From: Streptomyces sp. NBC_01353
GTDB taxonomy: Bacteria; Actinomycetota; Actinomycetes; Streptomycetales; Streptomycetaceae
Assembly (NCBI RefSeq): GCF_036237275.1
Contig: NZ_CP108352.1
Location: 6,758,001-6,822,000 of the forward strand
Length of the DNA: 64,000 nucleotides
Direction of reading: 5' to 3'
Shown: one piece after another, positions 43,296-52,308 of the stretch
Position numbering within the stretch: the stretch's first letter is position 1
Layout of the letters: each line of letters starts with the position of its first letter
The notes under the pieces: model-generated
Database searches by the model: none
What the model was told of the DNA's origin: nothing
The model's input: the letters and a program-made list of their open reading frames with translations, nothing else
Program-made: the position numbers and the translations under genes

Positions 43296-44792
43296 ATGGA
43301 CTCACTGAACTCCCTGATCGACGGATTCGGCACCGCCCTCACCCCGATCAACCTGCTCTGGGCCGCCATCGGCGTGCTCCTCGGCACCGCCATCGGCGTC
43401 CTGCCCGGCATCGGCCCGGCCATGGCGGTCGCGCTGCTGCTGCCGGTGACGTACGGACTCGAACCGACCGGCGCCTTCATCATGTTCGCCGGCATCTACT
43501 ACGGAGCCATGTTCGGCGGCTCCACCACCTCGATCCTGCTCAACACCCCCGGCGAGAGCGCGGCCGTCGTCGCCGCCATGGAGGGCAACCCCATGGCCAA
43601 GGCGGGTCGCGGCGCACAGGCGCTCGCGGCCGCCGCCATCGGCCACTTCGCCGGCGGCATGATCGGCACGCTCCTGCTCGTCGCGCTCGCCCCGACCGTC
43701 GCCGCACTCGCCGTCGACATCGGCGCGCCCGACTACTTCGCCATCATGGTCCTCGCGTTCATCGCGGTGACCTCCGTCCTCGGCTCCTCCCGCATCCGCG
43801 GCCTCGCCTCGCTCCTCATCGGCCTCACCCTCGGCCTGGTCGGCCTCGACCAGATGACCGGCCAGCAGCGCCTCACCTTCGGCTCGCTCCAGCTCGCCGA
43901 CGGCATCGACGTCGTGATCGTCGCGGTGGGCCTCTTCGCCATCGGCGAGGCCCTGTGGGTCGCCGCCCATCTTCGCCGCACCGCGGGGGAGGCCATCCCG
44001 GTCGGACGTCCGTGGCTCGGCAAGGACGATGTGCGGCGCACCTGGAAGTCCTGGCTGCGCGGCCCCGTCATCGGCTTCCCGTTCGGCGCCATCCCGGCCG
44101 GCGGCGCGGAGATCCCGACCTTCCTGTCGTATGTCACCGAGAAGCGGCTCTCCAAGCACAAGGACCAGTTCGGCAAGGGCGCCATCGAGGGCGTCGCGGG
44201 ACCCGAGTCCGCCGCCTCCGCCTCCGCCGCGGGCACCCTCGTCTCCATGCTGACCCTGGGCCTGCCGACGACGGCCGTCGCCGCCGTCATGCTCGCCGCC
44301 TTCCAGCAGTACGGCATCCAGCCCGGCCCGCTGCTCTTCGAGCGCGAACCCGACCTGGTCTGGGGCCTGATCGCCTCGCTCTTCGTCGGCATGGTCCTGC
44401 TGCTCGCGCTCAACCTGCCGCTCGCGCCCGTCTGGGCCAAGCTCCTGCGCATCCCGCGTCCGTACCTCTACGCCGGCATCCTGTTCTTCGCCGCCGTCGG
44501 CGCGTACGCGGTGGGCGGCGAGGCGCTCGACCTGGTCATTCTGCTGATCATCGGCCTGATCGGCTTCGGTATGCGGCGCTACGGCCTCCCGGTCCTGCCC
44601 GCCGTGATCGGCGTCATCCTCGGCCCGGCCGCCGAACAGCAGTTGCGCCGCGCCCTGCAGATCAGCGACGGATCGCTGACCGGCCTGGTGAACACGCCGT
44701 TCTCGGTGACGGTCTACGCCGTGGTGGTGCTCCTTCTGGCCTGGCCCCTGCTGAGGAAGGTGATCGTTCGCCGCCGTAACGTGTCGGCATGA
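43296..44792 (+). CDS. tctA: Tripartite tricarboxylate transporter large permease TctA
   Basis: This encodes 498 residues with about 12 membrane helices. Family motifs are [17 protein letters not shown], the conserved loop [20 protein letters not shown] (residues about 68-87), and [18 protein letters not shown]. It is the sodium- or proton-driven transport subunit. It begins three bases after tctB and overlaps the following GNAT gene by ATGA. Confidence 0.95.
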   Translation: MDSLNSLIDGFGTALTPINLLWAAIGVLLGTAIGVLPGIGPAMAVALLLPVTYGLEPTGAFIMFAGIYYGAMFGGSTTSILLNTPGESAAVVAAMEGNPMAKAGRGAQALAAAAIGHFAGGMIGTLLLVALAPTVAALAVDIGAPDYFAIMVLAFIAVTSVLGSSRIRGLASLLIGLTLGLVGLDQMTGQQRLTFGSLQLADGIDVVIVAVGLFAIGEALWVAAHLRRTAGEAIPVGRPWLGKDDVRRTWKSWLRGPVIGFPFGAIPAGGAEIPTFLSYVTEKRLSKHKDQFGKGAIEGVAGPESAASASAAGTLVSMLTLGLPTTAVAAVMLAAFQQYGIQPGPLLFEREPDLVWGLIASLFVGMVLLLALNLPLAPVWAKLLRIPRPYLYAGILFFAAVGAYAVGGEALDLVILLIIGLIGFGMRRYGLPVLPAVIGVILGPAAEQQLRRALQISDGSLTGLVNTPFSVTVYAVVVLLLAWPLLRKVIVRRRNVSA

Positions 44793-45250
44793 CACCGGAC
44801 ATCCGCCTCGCAGTGGCCACAGACGTCCCCCGGGTGAAGGCCGTGACCGACGCGGCCTACCACCACTACATCGGACGGATCGGCCTTGTGCCGGCCCCGA
44901 TGGAGGCGGACCACGCGGCGGACGTGGCCGCGGGGAGGGTGTTCGTCGCCGGTGACCCGGTGGTCGGTCTCGTGGTCCTCAGGACCGAGGCCGACCACCT
45001 GTATCTCGACAACATCGCCGTCCACCCCGACGTGCAGGGCACCGGTCTCGGCCGCCGTCTTCTCGCCTTCGTGGAGTCCCGGGCCCGCGAACTCGGGCTC
45101 CCCGAGGTGCGGCTGCTCACCAACGCGATGATGTGGGAGAACCAGAAGATGTACGAGCGGTACGGCTACGAGGTCGTCGAACGGAGGCTGGACGGCCCGT
45201 ACGACCGTATTCATTACCGCAAGCGCCTCAACTCGCCCCCGATAGGGTGA
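44789..45250 (+). CDS. GNAT family N-acetyltransferase
   Basis: This encodes 153 residues. Motif A is [26 protein letters not shown], residues 71-96, with QGTGLG as the acetyl-CoA loop, and then [23 protein letters not shown]. The start overlaps the tctA stop as ATGA, so it is part of the tct operon, which is unusual for a tct cluster. The substrate is unknown. Confidence 0.92.
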   Translation: MTPDIRLAVATDVPRVKAVTDAAYHHYIGRIGLVPAPMEADHAADVAAGRVFVAGDPVVGLVVLRTEADHLYLDNIAVHPDVQGTGLGRRLLAFVESRARELGLPEVRLLTNAMMWENQKMYERYGYEVVERRLDGPYDRIHYRKRLNSPPIG

Positions 45251-45326
45251 GTTTCGGACAGCGGGCGGCTTGATCCGGTATCCCTGGCGGGCGACACCAC
45301 CCCCCACCCCCGAAGGGACATCCCCG

Positions 45327-45740
45327 ATGCGACTCCGCCTCGCCCTCGCCGTCGGCACCTTGCTGGTCGCCGCCGCCGCGTCCTCCGCCCACGCCGGCCC
45401 CGGCGACGAGCTCTCCGTCGCCGGCCACGGAACCGTCGCCGGCGACGGCACGGTCACCGTCTCCGGCACGTACCGTTGCCTCGACGACAGCGCCGGCCCG
45501 GTCTTCGTGAGCAGCACGCTCGTCCAGGAGGAGCACTCCGCCGGGATCGGCGGCACCCGTGCCGTCTGCGACGGCCTGGAGCGCACCTGGTCCAACACGG
45601 CCGTCGTGAAGGAGCCCGCCTACCGTGCGGGCGACGCCCGGGTGAAGGCCACCCTGATGCAGCTCACGCCCACCGGCCCGCTGGGCCTGCCGCTGCCCGG
45701 CTTCCTCGCCACCAGGGACTCGGCCGTGACCCTGAGGTAG
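45327..45740 (+). CDS. Small secreted protein, probable DUF6299 family
   Basis: This encodes 137 residues with a signal peptide ending in SSAHA (about residue 23). The mature beta-rich domain has GTVTVSGTYRCLDDSAGPVFVSST and two cysteines, probably one disulfide. I recall similar Streptomyces proteins under DUF6299, with no known function. GAAGGGA lies upstream of ATG 45327. Confidence 0.75.
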   Translation: MRLRLALAVGTLLVAAAASSAHAGPGDELSVAGHGTVAGDGTVTVSGTYRCLDDSAGPVFVSSTLVQEEHSAGIGGTRAVCDGLERTWSNTAVVKEPAYRAGDARVKATLMQLTPTGPLGLPLPGFLATRDSAVTLR

Positions 45741-45864
45741 GGATCCGGCACGTCTCCGCCCGGTCCGGAGGCCGGGTCCAGCCCGCCGCCCCGTGACGAT
45801 GGGCTCGAGCACCTGCTCGGGCGTCGGACCGAAGCCGGTGTCCGGGCCGTCCGGGGGACAGGGC

Positions 45865-46344
45865 TCAGCCGAGCAGCTCCCTCAGCCCCGCACGGCCGAG
45901 GAGTTCGAGCTCGTCGAGGGCCGCGACCGCGCAGGCCGCCGCCTCCGGGTCGGAGGCGGCCAGGCCGCTCGCCTCGAACTCGTCCTCGTCGAGCCGCAGC
46001 ACCTCGCTGCCGTCCGCCGACACCCACAGATCCAGGTCCAGGTCCTCGACCACGACCTCGGCGCCGTCGATCACGGCCGGCCGGGTCACATCGCAGTACC
46101 AGCCCTTGAGCGTCCCGTCGGCGGAACGGACCTCCTTCACCGCGTACCAGCGGTCCCGCCAGTAGTGCTCCACGAACACGTCACCCGGCTCGAACCGTAC
46201 GAAGCCGAAGTCCCGCACCCCCTCGGCCGCCCACGGAGCGCGGACCGACAGCCGGGTGCCGGCGTCGGTGAGGACCTCGGCGGGATAGCGGATCTTCGTG
46301 CGACCCGCCTTCACGAGCACAACCTCAACCGAGCGTGCGGGCAT
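45865..46344 (-). CDS. DUF402 family protein (FomD-like)
   Basis: This encodes 159 residues. The DUF402 core is VEHYWRDRWYAVKEVR, then GWYCDVTRPA and DLDLDLWV, whose clustered Asp residues bind metal in related nucleoside-diphosphate hydrolases such as FomD. Its substrate here is unknown. The first 20 bases overlap the end of the upstream GNAT gene, so the two are co-transcribed. Confidence 0.88.
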   Translation of the reverse strand: MPARSVEVVLVKAGRTKIRYPAEVLTDAGTRLSVRAPWAAEGVRDFGFVRFEPGDVFVEHYWRDRWYAVKEVRSADGTLKGWYCDVTRPAVIDGAEVVVEDLDLDLWVSADGSEVLRLDEDEFEASGLAASDPEAAACAVAALDELELLGRAGLRELLG

Positions 46345-47245
46345 GACGTACCTCCGTTGCGCAGATGTCGTAGCCGAACCACTTGTTGATCGCCAGCATC
46401 GGCTCGTTGCCGGCGTCGTTCCCGGTGAACGCCTCCGTGCACCCGGCCGCCCGCGCCCGGTGCAGAGAGTGGTTCTTGGCGAGCTTGGCCAGCCCGCGCC
46501 CGCGGAAGGCCGGGTCGGTGCCGGTCATCCCGGAGCTGTACCGCCCCTGTCCGTCGGTCTGGGCGGCGCTGAACGCGGCGGGGCGGCCGTCGACGACCGC
46601 GACGACGGTCAGCTCGGGGTCGAACAGCGGGTGGTGCCACGTGGTCGCCAGCCAGTGCTCGTAGTCCGTCAGCTCGGCGCCGACGTCGCCGGGCTCGTCG
46701 GCCGTGGTCAGCGCGTCGAGCACGAAGAGCGGACGGGGATCGGCGGCGAACTCGGCGGCAATCCGCAGCTCGACACCGGCCGGCGGCTCCTGGAGCGGCG
46801 GCAGGTCGGCAGTGGTGAGGTCGAGGCGGAGGAAGTGCGCGGAACGGCGGGCGGCGTACCCGTGCCGCTCGGCGAAGGCACGGAACCCCGGCTCGTCGAG
46901 CACCCAGCTGTAGAGCACGGTCGCGCCGTGCTGCGCGAGATGCTCCTCGGAGGCCCGTACCAGCAGCGTGCCGGCACCGAGCCCCCGCTTCTCCGGGTGG
47001 ACGTAGACGTTGACCGATCCGACCCCGGCCTCGGGCGCGTCGTGCGCGATACGGAGCTGGGAGGTGCCGACGATCTCCCCGTCGATCTCGGCGACCAGCG
47101 GACGCTCGTGCGCGTCAGGATGGGAGTGGGCCCAGTCGAAGGCCACCTGGGCGGCGTTCGCCAGCATGAACGGGATGGCAGCGCGCCGTACGCGGGCGAA
47201 TCCCTCGGCGTCCTCAGGTCGTACATCACGGACGATCACAGTCAT
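46325..47245 (-). CDS. Tandem-GNAT N-acetyltransferase
   Basis: This encodes 306 residues with two GNAT domains. The N-terminal one has GSVNVYVHPEKRGLGAGTLLV and the C-terminal one has SGMTGTDPAFRGRGLAKLAKN. The C-terminal pattern NDAGNEPMLAINKWFGY is typical of mycothiol-synthase-like tandem GNATs. ATG 47245 is chosen because the frame upstream lacks coding character. It overlaps the DUF402 gene by 20 bases and is divergent from a GntR gene. Confidence 0.9.
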   Translation of the reverse strand: MTVIVRDVRPEDAEGFARVRRAAIPFMLANAAQVAFDWAHSHPDAHERPLVAEIDGEIVGTSQLRIAHDAPEAGVGSVNVYVHPEKRGLGAGTLLVRASEEHLAQHGATVLYSWVLDEPGFRAFAERHGYAARRSAHFLRLDLTTADLPPLQEPPAGVELRIAAEFAADPRPLFVLDALTTADEPGDVGAELTDYEHWLATTWHHPLFDPELTVVAVVDGRPAAFSAAQTDGQGRYSSGMTGTDPAFRGRGLAKLAKNHSLHRARAAGCTEAFTGNDAGNEPMLAINKWFGYDICATEVRHARTLG

Positions 47246-47318
47246 GGTGTCGCACGGTACGGGCCGAAGTGGCGCGGCCGCCTCCCCTTTTTCCCGGGGG
47301 CGGGGGCAGAATCGGGCC

Positions 47319-47693
47319 GTGACATTGCGAATCACCGTGGACACGGACTCGTCGACCGCCCCGTACGAACAACTGCGCGCCCAGATCGCGAGGCGCGCCC
47401 GCTCCGGTGCCCTGCCGGTGGGCTACAAGCTGCCGACGGTACGTGGCCTGGCGGAGGAGCTGGGCCTCGCGGCGAACACGGTCGCCAAGGCGTACAAGTC
47501 GCTGGAGGCGGACGGGGTGATCGAGACGCGCGGCCGCAACGGCACGTTCGTCGCGGCGGCGGGCGACGCGGCGGAGCGCCTGGCGGCGTACGCGGCGGCG
47601 ACGTACGCGGCGGAGGCGAGGCGTCTGGGCCTGACCCGCGAGGCGGCGGCCTCGGCGGTGACGGACGCGCTTCGGGCGGCGTACGGCGCTTGA
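47319..47693 (+). CDS. Short GntR-family regulator (YtrA type)
   Basis: This encodes 124 residues. The wHTH domain is PYEQLRAQIARRARSGALPVG, then LPTVRGLAEELGLAANTVAKAYKSL, and a short helical tail replaces a ligand domain, as in YtrA-type regulators. GTG 47319 gives MTLRITVDTDS. The gene is divergent from the tandem GNAT. The usual YtrA partner, an ABC transporter operon, is not adjacent. Confidence 0.88.
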   Translation: MTLRITVDTDSSTAPYEQLRAQIARRARSGALPVGYKLPTVRGLAEELGLAANTVAKAYKSLEADGVIETRGRNGTFVAAAGDAAERLAAYAAATYAAEARRLGLTREAAASAVTDALRAAYGA

Positions 47694-47733
47694 TCTCCCC
47701 GTTGAGCCCACCCGTCCCACCCGTCACGCAGGG

Positions 47734-47776
47734 CTGGGGTCCCCCGGACGGAGTCCGGGGGAGGGTGGGCACCCCC
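47734..47776. terminator. Extragenic palindromic repeat, copy A, between convergent genes
   Basis: After GCTGGGGT, CCCCCGGAC (47741-47749) pairs perfectly with GTCCGGGGG (47753-47761), followed by AGGGTGGGCACCCCCG. The same opening and closing motifs recur at 55320-55391. It lies between the GntR gene and the AAA ATPase gene, so it probably terminates both. Confidence 0.7.
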
Positions 47777-47820
47777 GCCGAGCGCTGCCGTTTCCGGGGG
47801 AGTACACCCCAGGCCCGTGG

Positions 47821-48927
47821 CTACAGGTACATCCCCGCATCGGGGATCCGGGGCTCCGGGAGCCCCGGGGCCGACGTGCCGCGTCGCAGCGCGAAGAGCT
47901 CCGCCAGCGTTGCACCGTCGTGCGGAATCCCCTCCTCCGTGCCCAGCCACCCCACCGCCTCGTTCCGCGTGAGACCGCCCACCTCGATCCGCGCCAGACA
48001 CCGCCCCGGGCGGACCACCGCCGGGTGCAGCCGCTCCAGGTCCTCGTTGGTCGTGACGCCGACGAGGACGTTGCGGCCCTGGCCGAGCAGCCCGTCCGTC
48101 AGGTTCAGGAGCCGGGACAGCGCCTGGCCCGCCGTGTGCTTCGCCTCACCGCGGATCAGCTCGTCGCAGTCCTCCAGGAGCAGCAGCCGCCACCGCCCCT
48201 TCGCCGTGCCCTCGTCCTCGCCGATCGCGATGTCCATCAGATAGCCGACGTCGTTGAAGAGCCGCTCCGGGTCCAGGACGCAGTCCACCTGGCACCAGTC
48301 CCGCCACGACCGGGCGAGCGTGCGCAGCGCGGAGGTCTTGCCCGTTCCCGGCGGCCCGTGGAGCAGCAGCAGCCGCCCCGCGATGTCGTCCGGGGTGACC
48401 TTCATCAGCCGGTCCATCGCGTCGGCCACCGGCGCCGTGTAGTTGGGCCGGATCTCCTCCCACGTTCCCGCGCTGATCTGACGGGTCGTACGGTGCGGGC
48501 CGCGCCGCGGCGACACGTACCAGAAGCCCATCGTCACGTTCTCGGGCTGAGGCTCGGGCTCGTCCTTCGCCCCGTCCGTCGCCTCCTTGAGGACCTTCTC
48601 CGCCAGCTCCGCCCCGGTCGCCGTGACGGTGACGTCCGCGCCCCGGTTCCAGCGGGAGATCAGCAGAGTCCAGCCCTCGCCCTCGGCGAGCACCGCGCTG
48701 CGGTCGTCGTCCTTGGCGGCACGCAGCACCTTCGCCCCGGCCGGCAGGAGCGTCGCGGCGGGCTTCACCCGGTCCAGGGTGGTGCTGTGGGAGTGCGGCT
48801 GCTCGCCGGTCGCGAAGCGGCCGAGGAACAGCGCGTCGACGACGTCGGCGGGTGAGTCGCTGTCGTCGACGTTGAGGCGCATCGGCAGTGCTTGATGCGG
48901 CTCGGACGGCGGCATGGTGGCAGACAT
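47821..48927 (-). CDS. AAA ATPase with N-terminal DUF5925-like domain
   Basis: This encodes 368 residues. The N-terminal domain (about 1-125) resembles DUF5925, and the C-terminal AAA domain has Walker A GPPGTGKTS, Walker B RLLLLEDCDEL, a sensor region VLVGVTTNEDL and an arginine-finger-like RPGRC. Its target is unknown. The start is uncertain: ATG 48927 is chosen, but ATG 48963, 48936 and 48915 are in frame and none has a clear ribosome-binding site. A palindromic repeat follows its stop. Confidence 0.88.
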   Translation of the reverse strand: MSATMPPSEPHQALPMRLNVDDSDSPADVVDALFLGRFATGEQPHSHSTTLDRVKPAATLLPAGAKVLRAAKDDDRSAVLAEGEGWTLLISRWNRGADVTVTATGAELAEKVLKEATDGAKDEPEPQPENVTMGFWYVSPRRGPHRTTRQISAGTWEEIRPNYTAPVADAMDRLMKVTPDDIAGRLLLLHGPPGTGKTSALRTLARSWRDWCQVDCVLDPERLFNDVGYLMDIAIGEDEGTAKGRWRLLLLEDCDELIRGEAKHTAGQALSRLLNLTDGLLGQGRNVLVGVTTNEDLERLHPAVVRPGRCLARIEVGGLTRNEAVGWLGTEEGIPHDGATLAELFALRRGTSAPGLPEPRIPDAGMYL

Positions 48928-49025
48928 GACGGCCATGATCCGGCAATCGGGCATTCCGTGCACGGTGTTTTGAACGGGACGATCCCGCGGGTCGCGGCGG
49001 TGGCGGCCACCGCGACCCCTCGGGG

Positions 49026-49823
49026 TCAGGCCGCGTGCCGACCGGCCGCCCGCAGGGCCCCCCGCGCCCTGCGCACCACCGCGTACCCCTTGGTCAGCGC
49101 CCGGTCCGCGGCGAAGGTGCGTCCGATCGCCCGGCCCTCCACCAGTCGCTCGAACTCCTCGATGCCGGTGGACCGCCGCACGGTCACCCGCTCCAGGGCG
49201 TACGGTCCCTGGCAGCGCCTCGCCGTCGCGTTGCCGACGGCGAGGGCCTGGGCGTATCCGGCCGCCCGGACCGTCCGCCGGACGCGGCGGTTGGAGTATC
49301 CGTACGGGTAGGCGAAGGACACCGGCGCCCTGCCCAGCTCCTCGCGGACGATCTCCTTGCAGCGCAGGGTCTCGTACCAGAGCCGTCGGTCGTCGACCTG
49401 GTCGAGCTGCGGATGCGTGTGGGTGTGCCCGCCGATCTCCGTACCGGCGGCGGCCAGTTCACGGACCTGGTCCCAGTCGAGCATGGTGTCCAGGGCCCCG
49501 CCCCCGTCGTACGCGCCGCGCAGCCAGCCCGTGGAGACGAAGAGCGTCGAGGCGAAGCCGTGTTTGGACAGCACCGGCAGGGCGTGCCGGTGCACCCCCT
49601 CGTAGCCGTCGTCGAAGGTGATCAGGACCGGGCGCGCGGGCAGGGCTCCGCCCCTGCGCCAGGCCGTGGCCAGTTCGGCGGTGGTGAGCGGGGTGAGACC
49701 GCGGTCGGCCACCACCGCCATCTGCTCGGCGAACGCCTCGGGCGAGACGGACAGCCGGTGAGTCGCCGGAGCGGGCCGGTGGTCCACCGCGTGGTACATC
49801 AGGATCGGTACGGGTTCGGTCAC
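49026..49823 (-). CDS. Polysaccharide deacetylase (NodB-type, CE4)
   Basis: This encodes 265 residues with no signal peptide. NodB motifs are ILMYHAVDH, VLITFDDGYEG (catalytic Asp and metal-binding Asp), GGHTHTHPQLD (metal-binding His pair), and VSFAYPYGYSN. It would remove acyl groups from a glycan. The GTG start at 49823 overlaps the stop of the upstream glycosyltransferase as GTGA. It is the last gene of a three-gene envelope-glycan operon. Confidence 0.92.
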   Translation of the reverse strand: MTEPVPILMYHAVDHRPAPATHRLSVSPEAFAEQMAVVADRGLTPLTTAELATAWRRGGALPARPVLITFDDGYEGVHRHALPVLSKHGFASTLFVSTGWLRGAYDGGGALDTMLDWDQVRELAAAGTEIGGHTHTHPQLDQVDDRRLWYETLRCKEIVREELGRAPVSFAYPYGYSNRRVRRTVRAAGYAQALAVGNATARRCQGPYALERVTVRRSTGIEEFERLVEGRAIGRTFAADRALTKGYAVVRRARGALRAAGRHAA

Positions 49824-50842
49824 GCGGCCACCTCCGGAGCCGACGCCTGGTCGGACCACGTCGGGATCGGGCCCGAGGAGAACGTCGCCCCACCCCGGCG
49901 CACCCGCAGCGCGCCCTGTACGAACCCGCCAACGGCCACCACCACGCCCGCCACGATCGCGCCCGCCCGGCCCGCGCCGCCGGGGCGGCCGAGCACGGCG
50001 TCGCGCAGTCCGCGCGCGACTCCCGCGGGCAACACCCGGGTGGTGTAGCGCCGTTCGGCCTCCAGGCCCTCGTTCGCGCCGACGCTCCTGGACACCAGCG
50101 CCTTGGAGATCCCCTCGGCGTACGTCCGACTGCGGAAGTAGCCGAATCGCTCGCGGGCGGCCGGGACCTTGTGGTGGATGACGGACCGGTCGTCGATCAG
50201 CAGCACCGCCTCGGGGAGCGCCTGGGAGAGCCGGATGCACAGCTCCGTCTCCTCGCAGCCCAGCGGCCGCTTGTCGCCGTCCCGCCCGATGCCCGTGGCG
50301 AAGCCGCCCGCGACGTCGAAGGCCGTACGCCGGAAGGAGGCGTTGCCTCCCAGGACATTGCGTACCCGGACCAGTCCCGGTGGCAGGCCCCGGTACGTGC
50401 AGCCGACGACCCAGTCGAACTCCTCGGGAAACCAGTCCGGCCGCTTTCCCGACGCCCAGGCGGCCAGGGTCCGGCCGCCGACGGCCATCACGTCCGGGTC
50501 CTCGTACCCCGCGGCGAAGTACCGCAGCCAGTCCCGCTCGGCGACGGCGTCGTCGTCGAGGAAGGCCACGAACTCGCCGCGGGACGCGGAGATTCCGGTG
50601 TTGCGGCCGGAGGAGAGGCCGCGGGGGCCCGCGTTCGCGAGCACCCGCACCTCCTCACGTACCGCCTCGTCCTTGAACTCCTCGGTCAGCCGGGCGAGGA
50701 GCCGCTCGTTGTGGTCGACAACGAGCAGGATCTCCAGCGCCGGATGCGACTGCGTCCGTACGGAGTCGACCGCCGCGAGGATGTCCTCCCAGCGCTCCTC
50801 CGTGTAGACGCAGATCACGACCGAGAACCGGCGGTCGCTCAA
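49820..50842 (-). CDS. Glycosyltransferase family 2
   Basis: This encodes 340 residues. GT2 features are FSVVICVYTEERWEDILAAVDSV, an SSGRNTGISASRGEFVAFLDDDA segment with the DxD-type metal site, and GCEETELCIRL. A C-terminal hydrophobic segment (about 295-315) could tether it to the membrane. It starts at TTG 50842: AGGAGAGG lies four bases upstream and TTGA overlaps the stop of the previous gene. The sugar donor and acceptor are unknown; the neighbouring deacetylase suggests an exported polymer. Confidence 0.9.
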   Translation of the reverse strand: MSDRRFSVVICVYTEERWEDILAAVDSVRTQSHPALEILLVVDHNERLLARLTEEFKDEAVREEVRVLANAGPRGLSSGRNTGISASRGEFVAFLDDDAVAERDWLRYFAAGYEDPDVMAVGGRTLAAWASGKRPDWFPEEFDWVVGCTYRGLPPGLVRVRNVLGGNASFRRTAFDVAGGFATGIGRDGDKRPLGCEETELCIRLSQALPEAVLLIDDRSVIHHKVPAARERFGYFRSRTYAEGISKALVSRSVGANEGLEAERRYTTRVLPAGVARGLRDAVLGRPGGAGRAGAIVAGVVVAVGGFVQGALRVRRGGATFSSGPIPTWSDQASAPEVAA

Positions 50843-51669
50843 GACGCCTCTCCTCGGGGGACATTGACGGAGAAGGCGGTGGGCCGGCGGCGCGCCGCAC
50901 GTCTCACGCCCTTCTCCCTGAGGATGACCTTGAGGACCCGGATGCCGTCGCGGACGGCGTTGAGGTTGCTGACGCCGTGGATGCGCAGGTACTCGTGGCT
51001 CGGCACCTCCTGGACCTTCAGGCCGGCCTTGACGACCCGGATGTTGATGAGGGTCTCGATCTCGAAGCCGGTGCAGTCCAGGGTGATCTCGTCGAGGCAG
51101 CGGCGCCAGAAGGCGTTGTACCCGTAGCAGAGATCGGTGTAGCGGGCGCCGAACTTCCGGTTGACCAGGGCGCACAGCGCCCAGTTGCCGAGCCGGCGGA
51201 TCGGCGTCATGTCGTCCGTGCCGCCGCCGTTGGCGAAGCGGGATCCCTTGGCGAAGTCTGCGCCGCCGACCAGGGCGGAGACGTAGGAGACGATCTCCTG
51301 GCCGTCGGCCGAGCCGTCCGCGTCGACCATCACGATGATGTCGCCGGTGCAGGCGGCGAATCCGCTGATGAGGGCGTCCCCCTTGCCCTTGCCGACCTGC
51401 TTGACGACCTTGACGTCGGGCCACAGTTCACGGGCGACCCGAACGGTGTCGTCGGTGGAGTTTCCGTCGACCAGAACGACTTCGTGGATCCAGTCCGGAA
51501 GCGTCTTGAAGACGTAGGGAAGATTTTCCGCTTCGTTCATCGCGGGGATGACCACACTAACCGGCGGTGTGATCGCCAAATGCGAGGTGATCGCCTTGTA
51601 TTGAGCGGCTATCAGGCTCTGGTCCGCGGAATCATGGCCGGTGACGGCCGGGCGCAGGAATGAGCTCAT
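50839..51669 (-). CDS. DPM1/DPG-type glycosyltransferase family 2
   Basis: This encodes 276 residues. It has VSVVIPAMNEAENLPYVFKTLP, VVLVDGNSTDDTVRVARE and DIIVMVDADGSADGQE with the catalytic DxD, plus GTDDMTPIRRLGNWALCALVNR. The form resembles dolichol- or polyprenyl-phosphate glycosyltransferases without the membrane tail, so it may charge a lipid carrier. ATG 51669 is chosen, with GAGGGA upstream; the frame extends but loses coding character. It is first in the three-gene operon. Confidence 0.92.
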   Translation of the reverse strand: MSSFLRPAVTGHDSADQSLIAAQYKAITSHLAITPPVSVVIPAMNEAENLPYVFKTLPDWIHEVVLVDGNSTDDTVRVARELWPDVKVVKQVGKGKGDALISGFAACTGDIIVMVDADGSADGQEIVSYVSALVGGADFAKGSRFANGGGTDDMTPIRRLGNWALCALVNRKFGARYTDLCYGYNAFWRRCLDEITLDCTGFEIETLINIRVVKAGLKVQEVPSHEYLRIHGVSNLNAVRDGIRVLKVILREKGVRRAARRRPTAFSVNVPRGEAS

Positions 51670-52308
51670 GGCTGGTGTTTCCCTCTCGTCCGGTGGACCG
51701 CCCGCCCCCGGGCTGTCCGGTGGTCTGTCCGGTTCGAAAGGGGGGTCCTCACCCCGTCCGCACGGCAGCAATCGCCGTATGGCATGGGTGAGTTGGCATC
51801 TCAAGCCGCGCGGCACGCGACTCGGCGACACACGTGTGTACGCCGAGTACAGCACCCCCCTACCGCGCCCCGCTCCGGGACCATCGCGACGCTAGAGCCC
51901 TCCCCTGAGCCGCTTTGCCGATGGACCGATGCGGGTGAGATGTACGACGGTATTGATGAATGCGACTGTATGGCAAGTCCTGGATCGACGACTCCCGTTT
52001 CTGCTAATTGGCGAGCCTTCGGCGGTCAGATACGGAACCGTCCCGATCGGATTTTCGCAATCCGTTTGCCCAATGTTGCTATTGGGGTTGGATGAAACTT
52101 CTGAGTAATGCCGTGCGAATTCATTTCGGGTCGCGTTCGACCGTTCGCGGCCGCCGGCTCCGCATGATCCATCAGCTGGCTTGATTCCGACGGTCTCTGA
52201 CGGGGGGTCGGCAACTTCTCGCCAAGGATTCTTGGCATGGACACTTCCAGCGCGCCGGATGCGCTGCTACTACCAAGTAACGCAGAGATCCTGCTACAGG
52301 GAGGTTCC
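51670..52308. other. 639-base intergenic region with AT-rich core
   Basis: This long divergent region precedes the glycosyltransferase operon (left) and the GDSL lipase (right). The part from about 51940 to 52130 is much AT-richer than the rest of the window, with TATTGATGAATG, ATTTTCGCAATCC and TGTTGCTATTGGGG. A perfect 12-bp palindrome, ACACACGTGTGT, lies at 51828-51839. No open frame has coding bias. Both flanking operons look regulated, and a small RNA is possible. Confidence 0.5.
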
